DNA of 64,000 bases. Origin: Bipolaris cookei (taxonomy: Eukaryota > Ascomycota > Dothideomycetes > Pleosporales > Pleosporaceae). Shown in pieces: positions 1 to 12,000 of this stretch. The position numbers and the translations under genes are program-made. The notes beneath the pieces were generated by a model. The model saw nothing but the letters and a program-made list of their open reading frames with translations, ran no database searches and was not told the origin of the DNA. The stretch covers positions 124,001-188,000 of the forward strand of contig NRSV01000011.1 of assembly GCA_002286855.1 (NCBI GenBank). Reading direction: 5' to 3'. The first letter of the stretch is position 1. Each line of letters begins with the position of its first letter.

Positions 1-1286
1 ATGTCAAAGGCATCAGAAATCAGCAACAATGTATTTCTCGGCCCAACACCTGACCAGACACTGCACCCAGAGTGCCTAGGGCCAGATGCCTACGACATGC
101 TCATTGAGGCAACCGATCTTGCCCATGTACCTGAACCACGCTCACTGCGAGCCCTTCGTATGGGTCTGGAAAGAGTCCACCGCAAGTCAGCCTTGCACAT
201 GGAGTTCCCCTCATCAGGGAGTATCATGCCTCCCACTTGGGCACACGGGGAAATCGATGGTCTCATGGCCATGTGCAAATGGATGTACGAATTGGCCAAC
301 CCAAACGAAGTACGGAGGTCGAAGCGAAGGAGGGAGGATGAGGATGAAGCTATAGAAATGGTCGACACTGCAACACCACGCAAGTTCTTGATCCATTGTA
401 CCGACGGCTATACAGAGACGACCCTTCTTGCACTTACCTACTTCATGTATGCCGAAGGCCTTCCTGTTCACGACGCTTGGATCAAGCTGCATCGTGAAAA
501 AGGCCGAAACTTCTTCGCATACCCATCTGATGCAGCCCTTTTGACAGCCATACAACCTCGCATTCTGCAGGAGTCACCACGCTTCAACCAGAGCATCCTC
601 AATATCTCCGAGCCGCGCTGGCTCTCGAAGCTTGATGGAAGCCTGCCCAGCCGCATTCTGCCCTACATGTACCTCGGCAATCTTGGCCATGCCAACAACC
701 CAGAGCTTCTCAATGCCTTGGGCATTACCCGTGTATTGAGCGTCGGCGAGACGCTTTCCTGGCCCGAGGGCATGCAAAAGGAACTCAACTGGCCCATTGA
801 GAACTTTCTCATGATCGACCGGGTCCAGGACAATGGCGTTGATCCTCTCTGGGGCGAGTTTGAACGTTGTCTGAAATTCATTGGTATGTATCTCGGGTCC
901 ATACTTGTGTTGGGAGCCACTAACAAAGGTTTAGAAGCTGGAAGGGCTGAGGGTGGTGCTACACTTGTGCACTGCCGCGTAGGCGTTTCACGCTCGGCAA
1001 CCATCTGCATTGCCCAAGTCATGAAAGAGCTTGGCCTTTCTTTTCCTCGTGCTTAGTGAGTAGTTGTCTATTCTTTATCTTAAGGCTCTAGCTAATACCT
1101 GCCAGCTGTTTTGTGCGAGCCCGAAGACTTAATGTCATAATACAACCTCACCTTCGGTTCACCTATGAACTACTCAAGTGGGAAGAGTACCAGCGTCAGC
1201 GACGCAACGAACCTCTTCGCCGCGAATTAGAATGGGCCACTGTGGCGCGCGAGATCGCCCTCATGAACAAGCCTTACTCGAGATGA
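1..1286 (+). CDS. PPS1: Dual-specificity protein phosphatase, Pps1-like (5' end outside window)
   Basis: The encoded protein removes phosphate from Tyr and Ser/Thr residues; yeast Pps1 is linked to cell-cycle (S-phase) control. The signature HCRVGVSRSAT, an HCx5R P-loop with catalytic Cys, is encoded near 970-1000. Three exons are visible: 1-883, 935-1055 and 1106-1286, with introns of 51 and 50 bp that carry CTAAC/CTAAT branch sites. The 51-bp intron is a multiple of three and has no stop, so the frame reads straight through it; splicing restores the family-like join before the P-loop. The last exon gives the expected tail (RLNVIIQPHLRF) and stops at 1284-1286. The visible 394 residues are shorter than the roughly 650-700 usual for the family, and the window opens in frame, so base 1 is probably an internal Met codon and the N-terminus is missing. 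I am sure of the family. Confidence 0.88.
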
Positions 1287-1971
1287 TTTCCTTTCCGCAC
1301 TCTTTGTGCACCTATTTCTGCCATGACTGACGACGACACGAACCGTACATGTTCAACTACCAAATTTCGACTTTGAACCTGGTCGCTCGATTCCGCAGCG
1401 GGTTTCGCCCTACGTACGCGATACAATGGTGTTCTGTGGTGTTTTGTGGCTTTTTTTTCGTTTTCTTCTTTAATTCTACCTTTCTTGCATTCTCCCGTAA
1501 TAGGCGCCGTCGTGTTTTGATGGCATTGATTTTCACGAGGTCATCAACTTGTTGGTTTGTACCAGGAATTGCGCATGGGTTTGGTTGCGCCTTGTCTTTT
1601 TTTGGGTATATTTGCGCGAGAACCGAGCCACACGGCTTGATTGTACTGGATGTATGTCGTTCTAGTCCCTGCATGTGCATGGCTATGGAATGCGGACTTT
1701 GGAGGCACCTTCCCTTACTCATCTTCTCAATACGTGTATTACTGTCTTGATCTGCTTCAGCAAAATCCCACTGCTGTCGCCGATGAGCAACCGAACTAGG
1801 TTTTTGATGCGACTCTGGGGGAGCGTCTAGGATATGTTTCTGTTCCTTTCAAAGTACAAATTCCATCTTTTTCTTTGGTCTCAACAACCTCCTGAAACAT
1901 CACATGCAAAGCCCGAATATCATCATATCAATGGCTTTGTTATTAAACCAAGTTACTTTTATTTTATTCGC
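1287..1971. other. Intergenic region between two convergent genes
   Basis: This holds the 3' flanks of the Pps1-like phosphatase and the 3-hydroxyisobutyrate dehydrogenase, which point at each other. A T-rich tract lies near 1449-1480. Open frames here (for example 1349-1750) have low-complexity, Cys/Phe-rich composition and no recognisable domain. I see no RNA gene or repeat. Confidence 0.6.
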
Positions 1972-3246
1972 CTACTCTTTACCACCTAGGTACCTATAGA
2001 CAACCGAAAAGTCTTTTCCTTTGCAGTTGTCGGCCTGCTCTACAGCATCATACAGTGCTCGTGCTGGTTCACCCAAAGCAAGCTTGACGTCAGCCTCGGC
2101 TGCTGCTTTGAGCGCAAGCTTGAGGTCTTTGTTGGCGAGAGCTATCCCGAACCCCCCCTCGTACCCTCTACTAGCAGGCGAACCTTCAATAACACCAGGG
2201 ACAGGGTTGTTGACTTCGCTCGGCCAGCACTTGCCCGTCGCCGTGTTGATCATGCCAGCTAGAGCCTTCGGGTCAAGGCCCCATTTGACGCCCATACTCA
2301 TGGCTTCCGCAGTTGCAATGTTGTTAAGCGCGAGAAGGTAGTTGTTGGCCAGCTTGCCTTTGAGGCCCGCTCCTGGCCCGCCGAGGTGAACCACTCTTCG
2401 GCCCATCAACGACAATACATTGGTCGCGCTCTCAACAGCTTCTGGTGGTGCACCAATCATAAAGGTGAGCGTGCCTGCCTGTGCACCAACAACACCACCC
2501 GACATGGGCGCATCCACAAACTTGCCTTGGCCAGTAGAGTGAGCAGCTTGCGCCACTTCACCCGATGTCATAGGGTCAATAGTTGAGCAATCAATGAAAA
2601 AGCGCTCTTTCTTGACTACTCCATCTGAGAGAAGCGTTGGAGGCTCCAGCATCTCTTTGAAAACTGCCTTGACATGCTTAGGCTCCGGCAACGAGGTGAT
2701 GATTGTTTCCTGTGACAGCGTTAGTGCACTGGATCTGATGATGGTGGCAAGTAACATTTGCTAAGTATGAAAGCATCAGAGGATTGGCTATAATTTTTGT
2801 GTAATCAGAACAAGGGCCACGAATGGCCCCCAACTTAGATCATTGATAGAACAATTAATTCATCACAAGACATTGTGCAGGAAATAGAAGACGTTGTGTC
2901 TACTTACGGCGTTCTCGGCAACTTCTCGAACGTTTTTAACAACCTTGACACCCTGGGGATGCTCATCGAGGAATTGCTTGGTAGCTGCGGTATTGACGTC
3001 ATGCACAAACAGCGTGTCTTCATCTGGTATCTTAGCTCTGAGGTTCTTTGCCATGGGGTATCCTATGAAAAGTTAACAAATGCAGTCTTGTGAGCAACAA
3101 TGGCACTTACCCATCCGTCCGAGGCCGATGAACCCCCACGTAGCCTGCCAGTTCTGGGAGCTTGAGAAGCATCTCCGTGTACTTTGGCGTGCCGCAAATG
3201 GTACCGTTCTTCGCACAGGCGAAGCAAATGCTGAGACTGTCCACAT
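1972..3246 (-). CDS. HIBADH: 3-hydroxyisobutyrate dehydrogenase, mitochondrial
   Basis: This NAD-dependent enzyme oxidises 3-hydroxyisobutyrate to methylmalonate semialdehyde in mitochondrial valine breakdown. Three exons (3246-3111, 3062-2908, 2709-1972) give 342 residues. The first exon supplies an Arg/Ser-rich mitochondrial presequence (MWTVSAFASPVRRTVPFAAR...) and then the Rossmann dinucleotide motif GFIGLGRMG, split by the 48-bp first intron. Other family marks are the substrate motif DAPMSGG and the GxxxKxxNN catalytic-lysine segment (GLKGKLANN), with a C-terminal KDFSVVYRYLGG. The start at 3246 is chosen because it alone places the presequence in frame with the Rossmann fold. The second intron is long for this window (198 bp). 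The gene converges on the phosphatase to its left and diverges from the S12 gene to its right. Confidence 0.93.
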
Positions 3247-4009
3247 TGTGTAGTTGTGGAAGGTAGACGTCGTGGGGTATCGTCACGATGCGAGATGCAC
3301 TGTAGAGAGCGGTTGGAAGCGGTCTCCACGCTCTTGGATTGCGTTCAGCCGAGGTCGCGGTCTCCGGAAGCAGCTGTGGGAACATTGCCAGCAGCTGCAG
3401 CCTTGCAAGGCACTGGGGTCATGTTCGCATGCATGCTGAAAGAGTGACACCGTTGCCGGCTCACAATGCACCGGAGTGGCTATGCCTAGTAATCCTAGCG
3501 AAGATTGGTGCTGCTGGGAGTGCTGGTTGGAAGATTGGAGAAAATCTGCGGGCTGGTGGAAAAGTATTTCCGGCCGAAGAGGCGCTAAGCTTGATAGGTA
3601 CATGCTAAGATCTACTCATGATCCTCTTCGTGCGACCCCAATCAAGTATATCTTCTTTGTAAAATTATAGATGGATCCAATATAATGTTCAAGCATGGAA
3701 GAATTCAATAGATAACCTCCATGGGTGCTCTGGCAACTCAGGCAGTCCTCGGGCGAATATAGTGAGTAAAGATTTGCAAGAAGATGTATAAGCAACCTTC
3801 AATGTCATTTTTTTCTTTCGCTCTTTGAAAATAACTTCTCAGGATATCTAATGCTTTATTCTGAGCTTGCCAGGTTTGCTGCTTCGAGTAGAGCTGGATA
3901 TTGTTGTAGCGAAATACGCAAGGTACGGATATGATGGCTTAGTCAGCTGCCGTATCGTATCATGAACTTTTATTCACGATTGTGATTCAACGTCGACCGC
4001 AACGCCAAT
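3247..4009. promoter_or_regulatory. Divergent intergenic region (HIBADH / mitochondrial S12)
   Basis: About 760 bp separate two divergent start codons, both for mitochondrial proteins. It should contain both promoters. Short open frames on both strands overlap one another and none carries a recognisable domain. I see no clear TATA box or repeat. Confidence 0.45.
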
Positions 4010-4657
4010 ATGGCCGTCACATTTCTGAGAGGCCTTCTAAGGCCATCAATTCTTTCGACTGCACAGTTTGCTCTCGTGCGATCAATACGGCCTACTTTCG
4101 CCGCCCCCGCTTTCGAAATCACCGCTCCAGCGTTCGCAGTCCGCCCGCCGCCGTCATCGCGCGCCCACAAATGCACACTGATACAAGTACTACGACAAGG
4201 GAGGATCGCACAAAAAGCGCGAAAGCTTCGTTCACCGCAATTGAAAGACAGACCAGAGCTCAAGGGAGTGTGCCTCAAAGTGGGAACAACCAAGCCTAAG
4301 AAACCAAACTCGGGAGAGAGGAAGATTGCGAGGGTCAGGCTGAGCACAGGCAAGGTCATTACGGCATATATCCCGGGTGAAGGTATGGCATGCATATCTG
4401 TAGACTTGCAAGACCTTGGGCAATGCTAATAAGACATTAGGACACAATGTGCAGCAGCATTCTGTAGTCATGGTGCGAGGCGGACGAGCACAAGATTGTC
4501 CCGGTGTAAAATATCACTTAGTTCGAGGAGCGCTAGATCTGGTAAGAACTCGTTCTTTGTGAATAAAAACTGTGTTGCTGACATGCACTAGGGTGGTGTT
4601 GGTAACAGAATCACTGCTCGATCAAAGTACGGCACGAAGAAACCAAAGACTGCATAA
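4010..4657 (+). CDS. MRPS12: Mitochondrial small ribosomal subunit protein S12 (uS12m)
   Basis: This is the mitochondrial form of bacterial S12, a decoding-centre protein of the small ribosomal subunit. Exons 4010-4382, 4441-4541 and 4592-4657 give 179 residues. The N-terminal ~50 residues are a basic/hydrophobic import extension (MAVTFLRGLLRPSILSTAQF...). The S12 core follows: LKGVCLKVGTTKPKKPNSGE, then KVITAYIPGEG joined across the first intron to H-N-V-Q-Q-H, then VRGGRAQDCPGVKYHLVRG and a terminal RSKYGTKKPK. PKKPNS and PGVKYH are the conserved decoding-centre loops. The introns (58 and 50 bp) have good GT..AG ends, and a GCTAAT branch site lies just before the first acceptor. I am very confident of the identity. 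Confidence 0.95.
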
Positions 4658-4915
4658 GTTAGTAGAACATAGTATTAACTTGTATCATAAATTTGGCATC
4701 AATGGCGTTGGGAGATATCCTGGGCAGAAGCCTCATGGTCTTGTCTCCAGCCTGGGCATTCTCTATAAATGGTCGACCCTCAGAGAGTGTTCATCTTTTG
4801 AAAATGGAAGTATGCAGCCATGTTCTCACTCAACGCTTTACATGTCGCGATATCATTTATGACCATACCTTGCCATGTGACTTGCAAATATGAGCAAAAA
4901 AAATAAAAAGATCCC

Positions 4916-4920
4916 AAAAA
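4916..4920 (-). terminator. Pol III T-run terminator of the 5S gene
   Basis: Read on the minus strand, five T residues follow helix I of the 5S gene directly (the final transcript T is the first of them), followed by GGG. This is the normal RNA polymerase III stop signal. A second T-rich stretch lies further downstream near 4897-4909. Confidence 0.8.
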
Positions 4921-5038
4921 CATACGACAGCGGGGATTCGCCAGTGGTCACCCACCTGACTACTAATCCGCCGATGAACTGCTTAAATAGGGATGATCAA
5001 ACGGGGATCCTTGCTTTCAGTTCTCTATGGTCGTATGT
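4920..5038 (-). rRNA. 5S ribosomal RNA (dispersed, divergent variant)
   Basis: A 119-nt sequence on the minus strand fits fungal 5S rRNA in length and layout. It opens with ACATACGACCATAG and closes with GTCGTATGT, which pair perfectly over 9 bp as helix I. The conserved AGGTGGGTGACCAC and GCGAATCCC segments (loops D/E, internal Pol III C-box region) are present. Compared with my memory of the typical Pezizomycotina 5S, the middle differs strongly, yet helix II still pairs (GAACTG with CAGTTC) and helix III still pairs (GGAT with ATCC), with both partners changed. A TATAAA lies at -29 to -24 and a T-run terminator follows. This favours a functional isotype over a pseudogene, but expression is not shown. 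Confidence 0.88.
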
Positions 5039-5061
5039 ATTAGAATGATATATCTCAATCC

Positions 5062-5067
5062 TTTATA
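5062..5067 (-). promoter_or_regulatory. Upstream TATA box of the 5S rRNA gene
   Basis: TATAAA on the minus strand occupies -29 to -24 from the predicted 5S start at 5038. 5S genes of filamentous ascomycetes such as Neurospora are known to need a TATA-like element at about -29 as well as the internal box, so the spacing supports an intact Pol III promoter. Confidence 0.7.
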
Positions 5068-5784
5068 TTCGCATGTAACAAGTGTAGGTAGGCTATGTCT
5101 GATATTCATGAGGGCTCACGTGATGTTATCGATATACCACACCTGGCTTGGCACTACCGCACGAATAGAAAACACCTCCCCCCTTTCGCACGCTACACAG
5201 CGGATCAGAAGCCTCAAAGAGCGAGGCATAAATCAACTTTGTATGATCTTGGTTACTTAGCGGCGTAGGTGTAGAGTTCGTCTACCGCAATTACATCTAA
5301 AAGAGATGGCCAGACACCTTACCACATTGCAGGCAAGCGAACATGCTGGCACATATTGGTGTTTGCCATGTGTTCTTTGCGGCCAATGCTTAGAGACCAA
5401 GAAACAACTGTTTACTTTCACATTGCCGGTGTGTTTGGAGATGCCTGTTTGTGTTTCTGCCGCAACAGGTAAAGCCGATGTGTTGTCGGATTTGGTCCGG
5501 CTTTTTTGCCCGGATAGTACATGGGTTGCGGGGATGGGGATGGGGCGGAGGTTTGACCAGGTCGCCCGGGCTGCAAGTTAGCGTCATCCCCACGACTGCC
5601 GCGTCAGGACGGCCAACTCGCAGCCCAGATCAGAGCTGATCCATCAAAGCGCTTCTTGTCGATATCTCATCAGGGCGTCTCAGCCCTCGTATTTGCGCGT
5701 TTGTAATCGCCATGTACCAATTCCAATAGTCGCTAGATCTCTGCACTTCCTCAAGCTTCAGATATCCCCGGGTATCCGTACGTA
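5068..5784. other. Intergenic region
   Basis: This lies between the 5S promoter and the Asi-like gene. A CACGTG palindrome occurs near 5118. The open frames are short and overlap on both strands, without recognisable domains. The last ~200 bp should include the promoter and 5' UTR of the downstream gene. Confidence 0.45.
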
Positions 5785-8610
5785 ATGGTGTCGCCCGGCG
5801 CGTCCACCAACGCGACTTCGTTCCTACCATTGTCAGCAGATCTGCTCATGGCCTTTCCTCGTCTCCTCTCCAAAGTTAGTTCTTTGGGCGATATGATGCG
5901 CGCAGGGGGTAGCGTGATAGCAGAGCCAACGGCGAACCTGACCAACAATACAATAACTTCCACAATTGCTTTTATACAAGAGTCTCATTCTACAGCCGCT
6001 GCTGCAGTGGCGGCATCTTCAGAGAGTGATATGACAGTGTGGCAAGCTTTGAGAAATGTAGCGACATGGTTCAGCTACATAACATCAAAGTGGGCAATTG
6101 CTACGTTTGCTATTGTAAGTTGCACACGAGCCTTAGGGAATAGTGATCCTTTGCTTATCGCATACACATAGGCAATTCTCTTGAACCGCACTCACTTCTA
6201 CGGAAACAGCCGTATACCTCTATCTTTCGACCGCCTCTACATGCGTTTCACTCTCTACATTATGCCACTGTTGTTGTTCCTATATCAAATTTCGAATGTG
6301 CTCCGAGCGATACGATGTCAAACCTCCCCGGACTGGTCGGAAATGCAATATGGGGCAAGTGGTAGACATCTGGATACCGACTTCGGCGGTGAGGGTGGCT
6401 TTCTCTGGCGTCTTGCATCAACAATCTTATTCTGGGAAACCACAGAAGAGTCTTGCCACGCTGTGAACATGCTTCCACAAGATTCATCGGCAACAAGAGA
6501 TTCTGGGTCGCTGGCTCTTCTTTGGCCCATTTTTCTATCTCTGGGGTTTGGCCAATTTATCGACACTTTAGCCTGCGCTCTTCAGGGCAGGCGCCCTATT
6601 CAAGAAGTTGGAATGACTCTTTTCGAACACTCGCTTGCATTCGCCGAAGCCGAGGCTGTTGTTACCAGGCCGTTGGCAGTCGATTCAACACGCTTTTTCA
6701 AGCCAAAGCCTGTGTTTGCACCGAACGGCACGTCACTCATGCTGCAGAGAATGCAGCTCTCCAAAATCGCTAACGTTCCTCCGGAAGTTTTGCTTATATC
6801 CCTCATATCAAGTGTAAGCCATTTCACAAGCAACTTGTTAGCAATTGCAGGAGTGCGTTCAAAGTACCGACTGATTACTACCACGATCTGGGGACTGGCA
6901 TACATTTCAGCTTTCGCTTGGAGCTTTGCTCGCCTCACATGGATGGTCGCTGACCCAGACAATTATGTGGGTATCTTGAGGTTTCCCACTGTGTGCATCA
7001 TCGGCTTCATCCCTCACCTATTGATTATACTTGGTATGATTGCATGCGGCGTTATCTACTCGCTAGCTCTTCTCATTACAGCGTTTTCTCTCCCAACAAG
7101 ACAAGCTGAATCTTTCACACTGCGTGACAGATTTGCAGCTGCCTACAGTAACCTCCACGCCAATATCCATCTATCGTCAGTCTCACCTTTGACAATTAAC
7201 TGGCATGAGGACTTTTATACTACCACTCTCAAGGTGGGCTACGTAATTCTTACTGCCGCGAGTGAGGCAGTCTTTCTGAATGAAGGCACCAAGGTCAACG
7301 TGCACGCCATGACCTGGTTAGAGAAGCAGCGACTACAAGAAATCCTTGCCCGTCGGAGAAGACGTCGAGAAATGCTCGTCGACATTCCAGCAGAGCTCAG
7401 AAATGATACATTTGCGCAAGGCATTGAGGTGGTCGATCAGCTCAACGACGGAAGATCAGACGCATCAACTTCAGGCTATGCAAAGGAGCGGAAGACTAAG
7501 AGCACCAAAACATCTACCGACCCTTCGGGTTCCATGGGACATGATGACCCGGCCCGCCACCGGCGCAGCCGCTACGTTCAGACTTATAGGTTCTTCGTCC
7601 GTATATCGAGACTAGTCGTTCTTAGTGTCGCAAAAGTCACAGGGTGGTTTCTGATGAAGGTTGGCATAAGTTACCGGCCGATGTGGCTGAGGCGGGCTGC
7701 TGGCGCTTATGAAGCCGAGAAGATCTACTCGCTAGCATCGCGTTCAGATCGGACATCAGCCAGCCAGTCGTGGCTTACCTTGGACAATCGTAATCGGATT
7801 CGTCAGGACCCGACGTTTGATGTCGAATCGTTTGCAAAAGAGAGACTTCGGCAGAGCGGCTTCTACTCTGAGCCGGGTACGGAAGAATCGGAGGAACGTC
7901 TCAACGACTACCTTTACTCTTGGTGGCGCAATGGCAGTCTTTGGAACGAAGTCGACAACAGCAAAGACTACGTTGTCGCACAGGACGATGATACTACTAG
8001 TGTAGTTTCGTTCGCCACCACAACTGACAATGACGAATGGTCTGATATTGACGATGGACAGAGAACACCGACGCGCAACACATATCGACACAGTCGACAG
8101 GAGACACCCTCAGTCGATGATGCCATGGATTTCTCACGCCTTTCGCAGCTCCTTGATCCGAAAACAAAAGAAGATCGCGAAGAGGCCAAGTTACTATCCA
8201 GACATCTTCAAAGTCCCAATATCATGACGCGCTCGCAATATCGTAAGGCTCTTGAGCGAGATGAAGCCAAAATTTTGACAACATCACGTTACCAGGTGGG
8301 CGGCGACATAGCAATGCCACCAGAGGAAGAGGAACAGCTCCTTGAAGACTTCATTCTCAGCCGCCGAAGCGCCACAGCACTGCCGGGCGGGAGCAACGCT
8401 GGCAGCTGGGATACAGGGGCAGAGGGCATGGGCTCTGAAGGACCCCAGTGTGTAGTATGCCAAATGGCACCAAGAACGGTACTGGTATGGCCCTGTGGGT
8501 GTCTGAGCTTGTGCGATGAATGCAGGGTGGGATTAGCGTCGAAGAACTACACGACATGCGTCTGCTGTAGGACAAATGTAGCGGCATACTCACGGCTTTA
8601 CGTGCCATGA
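5785..8610 (+). CDS. Multi-pass membrane RING-type E3 ubiquitin ligase, Asi1/Asi3-like
   Basis: Two exons (5785-6114 and 6172-8610, 57-bp intron) give 922 residues. The N-terminal half has about six hydrophobic segments, among them WAIATFAIAILL, LYIMPLLLFLY, LLWPIFLSLGFG, VLLISLISSV and a long one at VCIIGFIPHLLIILGMIACG. A charged, Ser/Asp-rich cytosolic or nucleoplasmic region follows. The extreme C-terminus is a Cys-rich RING: CVVC, WPCGCLSLCDEC, then CVCC and a final YVP. This C-terminal RING and the layout match yeast Asi1/Asi3, inner-nuclear-membrane ligases that degrade mislocalised membrane proteins and latent Stp transcription factors. I infer the same role and cannot tell Asi1 from Asi3, so no symbol is given. 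The N-terminus has several NxT/S sites, consistent with lumenal exposure. Confidence 0.8.
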
Positions 8611-9070
8611 AATTGTCGTAATATATTTTTCGTTGTTTCCTAGCTGAACGTTGCTATATGTCTTGTATATACATATCTGAATGAATATTCTGCGCGGAGC
8701 ACTTTTCGACAAAGTCCAAGAAATGATTTTCGATGGGCAGAAAGAACGATTACCCATTGAGTTTCGGGACATATCGGAGTCAGCTCGATCCGATGGATAG
8801 GCAGTGGGGCGGCGGCCTTTAACAGCCAGTGTTACCTCAGCCTACCCCACGTTCGAGTTCTCTATCTGCAAGTGGCGATCGTCATCTCTTTCCGTCACAA
8901 CTGCTGTCTTGGCAAACGAGTCATCAAAGCTTCCGCTCTGAACACACTCCTCCTGACAACCACACCTGTCTAACGCTCAATTACCCGCGCCCGCACAAAA
9001 TCAACTCTGACTGGGCATTTCTAACAAGCTCGGTCAATCGCACACATCTAAGAAAACAACTCAAAGTTTT
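8611..9070. other. Intergenic region
   Basis: This is the 3' flank of the Asi-like gene and the 5' flank of the F-box/WD40 gene, both on the plus strand. The stretch from about 8840 to 9060 is pyrimidine- and CA-rich, as is common for 5' UTRs of filamentous fungi. No RNA gene or repeat is seen. Confidence 0.45.
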
Positions 9071-12000
9071 ATGCAGCCAGAGCTCACAAACGTATCGCAA
9101 CGCGCCCCCCAACAACACGCCACCTTTGACGCCGCGACCACTTCCCAGCATGGACACTGTCGCAACGATGACTTGCAGGACTCTCTGCAGCCACAATTTG
9201 GTGGGCTGTGGGAAGATCCTGGAGTTCCAGTCGGTAGATCTACACGCGATGCGACGGATTTGCCTCAAGTCACCAACGGCTTCACCCTTGTGGAAGCTAA
9301 TGGACTGAAGGGCGGTGCGCGACCCTCACCACCCCCGAGGGATAGGATCACCGAATATGAAAACGCGCTAGCCAACTCGCCGCGAAAGCCTGCTGATGGC
9401 CCTCTTTTTGAAGTTGTTAAGAGCAACAGAAGCCCAGACGACAAGAGCAGCCCTATCGCGAAGCTGCCGAATGGTGGGTAAAAACTGTTCTGCAAATACT
9501 CTGCAGCACAATGATAAACCAAGACCAAACACTAACTTCATACAGAGGTACTTATCCATGCTATTGCGCATCTTTCACCCAACGACCTTGCCGCAGTCTC
9601 TCTTGTTTCTCAGCGCTTTCATGATGTCGTCACTACTCCACACGCATGGCAAGTGGCTTTTGGTCGCTCTTTCCCAGGTCCACACGCGCTTGAGGACGCG
9701 CAATACCGCTTAGCTTTGGAAGACAGCGGCGATGCTGTACGGTCTGAGAAAAGAAGGTTCACTAGGCTTACTGCATTGGCGTCGTGGAGAAGCGAGTATA
9801 TTTTGCGAACAAGACTTCTGCGATCCCTGGTCCGAGGCAAGCCCATCCAAGTACCTACAACACCGTCTCGCGCCGGCCAAATGCAGACAGTCGCCCCAAT
9901 GATTACCTATGATGCCAAGACATATACCATTATCAATCACCTACACGCAACATTTGGATCCGGTTTAAATAACAAAATGCCTCGATTAATTCACGGCGCA
10001 GACGATGTTGGCATGGTCACTAGCAGCGATCCAATGACTGGCAAAGTAGATCCTTGGGGCCAAAGCGATCCTCACTTTTACGCCCAATTCGCAGAGCGTT
10101 TCCCAGGCGTTGCTGAATGGGGATTGGGTTCTGGAGAGGTCGTCGGACGTCCTAATGTAATGGATATATCACAACCCTATGGTATGATCTACGGTCAGGG
10201 CTGTCCAGAAGGCTCCTGCTACTACCGTTCCCTCGAAGAAATGAGGGGTCGCTTCATCGCCGAGCCCACCGATCTTAGCATGCCAGAAGCTGGTATACCC
10301 AAGCTGGGTACTAATGTAGGCGCCGCATGCAGTGTCTGGATTGCGAAATCAAACACCATTCCAACGCTTTCCGAGGGCTTGATTGGCATGATGATTGGCT
10401 CTGCAACTGGTATTGTCAGTGCTTGTAGCATTGGCACGGATGGTCTCCGTTCGTCTCGTGTACAGCGCGGTGAGTTAACTGCGCGCTGGGTTCTCAGTCC
10501 AGGTGTACCCATCATTGCTATTGCTGTGGATGAGCAATATTCGTCTAAACGCTATGCCCAGAACCGAATTTGGGCAGTCGCTCTGAACGCCCTTGGTGAG
10601 CTATTCTATCTCACCAAGTTTCCAACTCGTAGTCACACTCCAAAGGGCGATGTCGAACAACATTCCGAGTACTTGGCATGGCTGACTGGCCGGAGCGTGT
10701 ATTGGAACATTGTTGAACCTAGCAGGCGCAGTGCGAGACCCGATCCATACAGTGATGCTGAAATAGATGGGAGTTACTCACCTCGTACATCATGGGATGG
10801 CATGTGCCTGAGCAAAGGACAGGTTGCTGCAGAGACCAAAGAAATCCAGCAGTACCTGCAAAAGCCGCCGAAACATTTCCGTAAAGTATGCCTCGGGTGG
10901 GATATGCGTAGAAGACTTGAAGTCGACTTTGCCGGCGATGATGGCAACGATGCTGGCGAGGCAATAGTTGTGTTTGAATGCGGCTTGGAAGAAGGTGACG
11001 CCGCTAATATCACACGTTTTACTCGATGCAAAGCAGATGAGAAGGACCAGAGTTCAACCACGCCAATCCGGATACCGACAGCGTTGCCTACTCAGACATC
11101 TTCATTGTTTGGCGGTGTAAGCCCAGAGGTCCCGGGTCTGGCAAGTGTCTCGCCGTGTGTTCGCAGCTTCTCGTACAAATCCACGACTAGTTCCCCCGAA
11201 CGAGCAAGTCTGGTGGAAGATTGGCGGTGTTCGAAACTTGGATTCGGTGGCTTCAAGAATACGCAAATCACCACAACTACTCTAGATATCTCCACATTTG
11301 CCACTCTCACTCTATCCGAAGACCCTGCACTCGGGTTCTCGACCACATTAACTGCATCTTCGCCGTATGCCTCACCATTATCAGTCGCAAGCCAGCCTTC
11401 CTCCCCGTCCGATATACCAGGTCAACGCGCACGATATGTAGCTGCTGGTACAAAATCTGGCGTCGTGCTCCTTTGGGATATCCGATTACCTGCGTCGCGT
11501 TCTGCGGGGTTTAAAAACACCATTGAGCCTATCCGTATCATTTACACCGACTCGCCTGAGATTTCGTGCTTGGCAGTCACATCTCTATATCTTGTCGTGG
11601 GTGGGAACGATGGTCTGGTGCAGGCCTGGGATCCTCTCGCTTCAACTATGTCACCAATTACGACACTGCACTCACGGCACGCCTCGCGTGCTCGAAGACA
11701 GCTCGTACAGGCCCAAGCTTCTATTCAAGGTGTCGGGATCAATATGTTTGCTGCCGGCGCTATATACCTAGATCCCGATCCAACAGTTCTGCGTGGTGCC
11801 GTGTCGCTTGGAAACCAGCTCCGCTTTTGGGGCTACAGCTCTTCTGCGGCTGATCAGTACAGAAGCAGCAAGCGCAAGCTTCGGCGCGCAGAGCGCGGAA
11901 GTAACAACACTGGGGAGCGCTTCTCTGGTGCCGGCCGGGCTAATCTGAAAAACTACATCGCCAATGAGCAGTTCGAATTGGAACGTGACAGACTAGAACG

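Noticed and set aside
1349..1750. 133-codon open frame downstream of the phosphatase
   Set aside because: Low-complexity Phe/Cys-rich product in a T-rich 3' region, with an antisense frame of similar length; no recognisable family.
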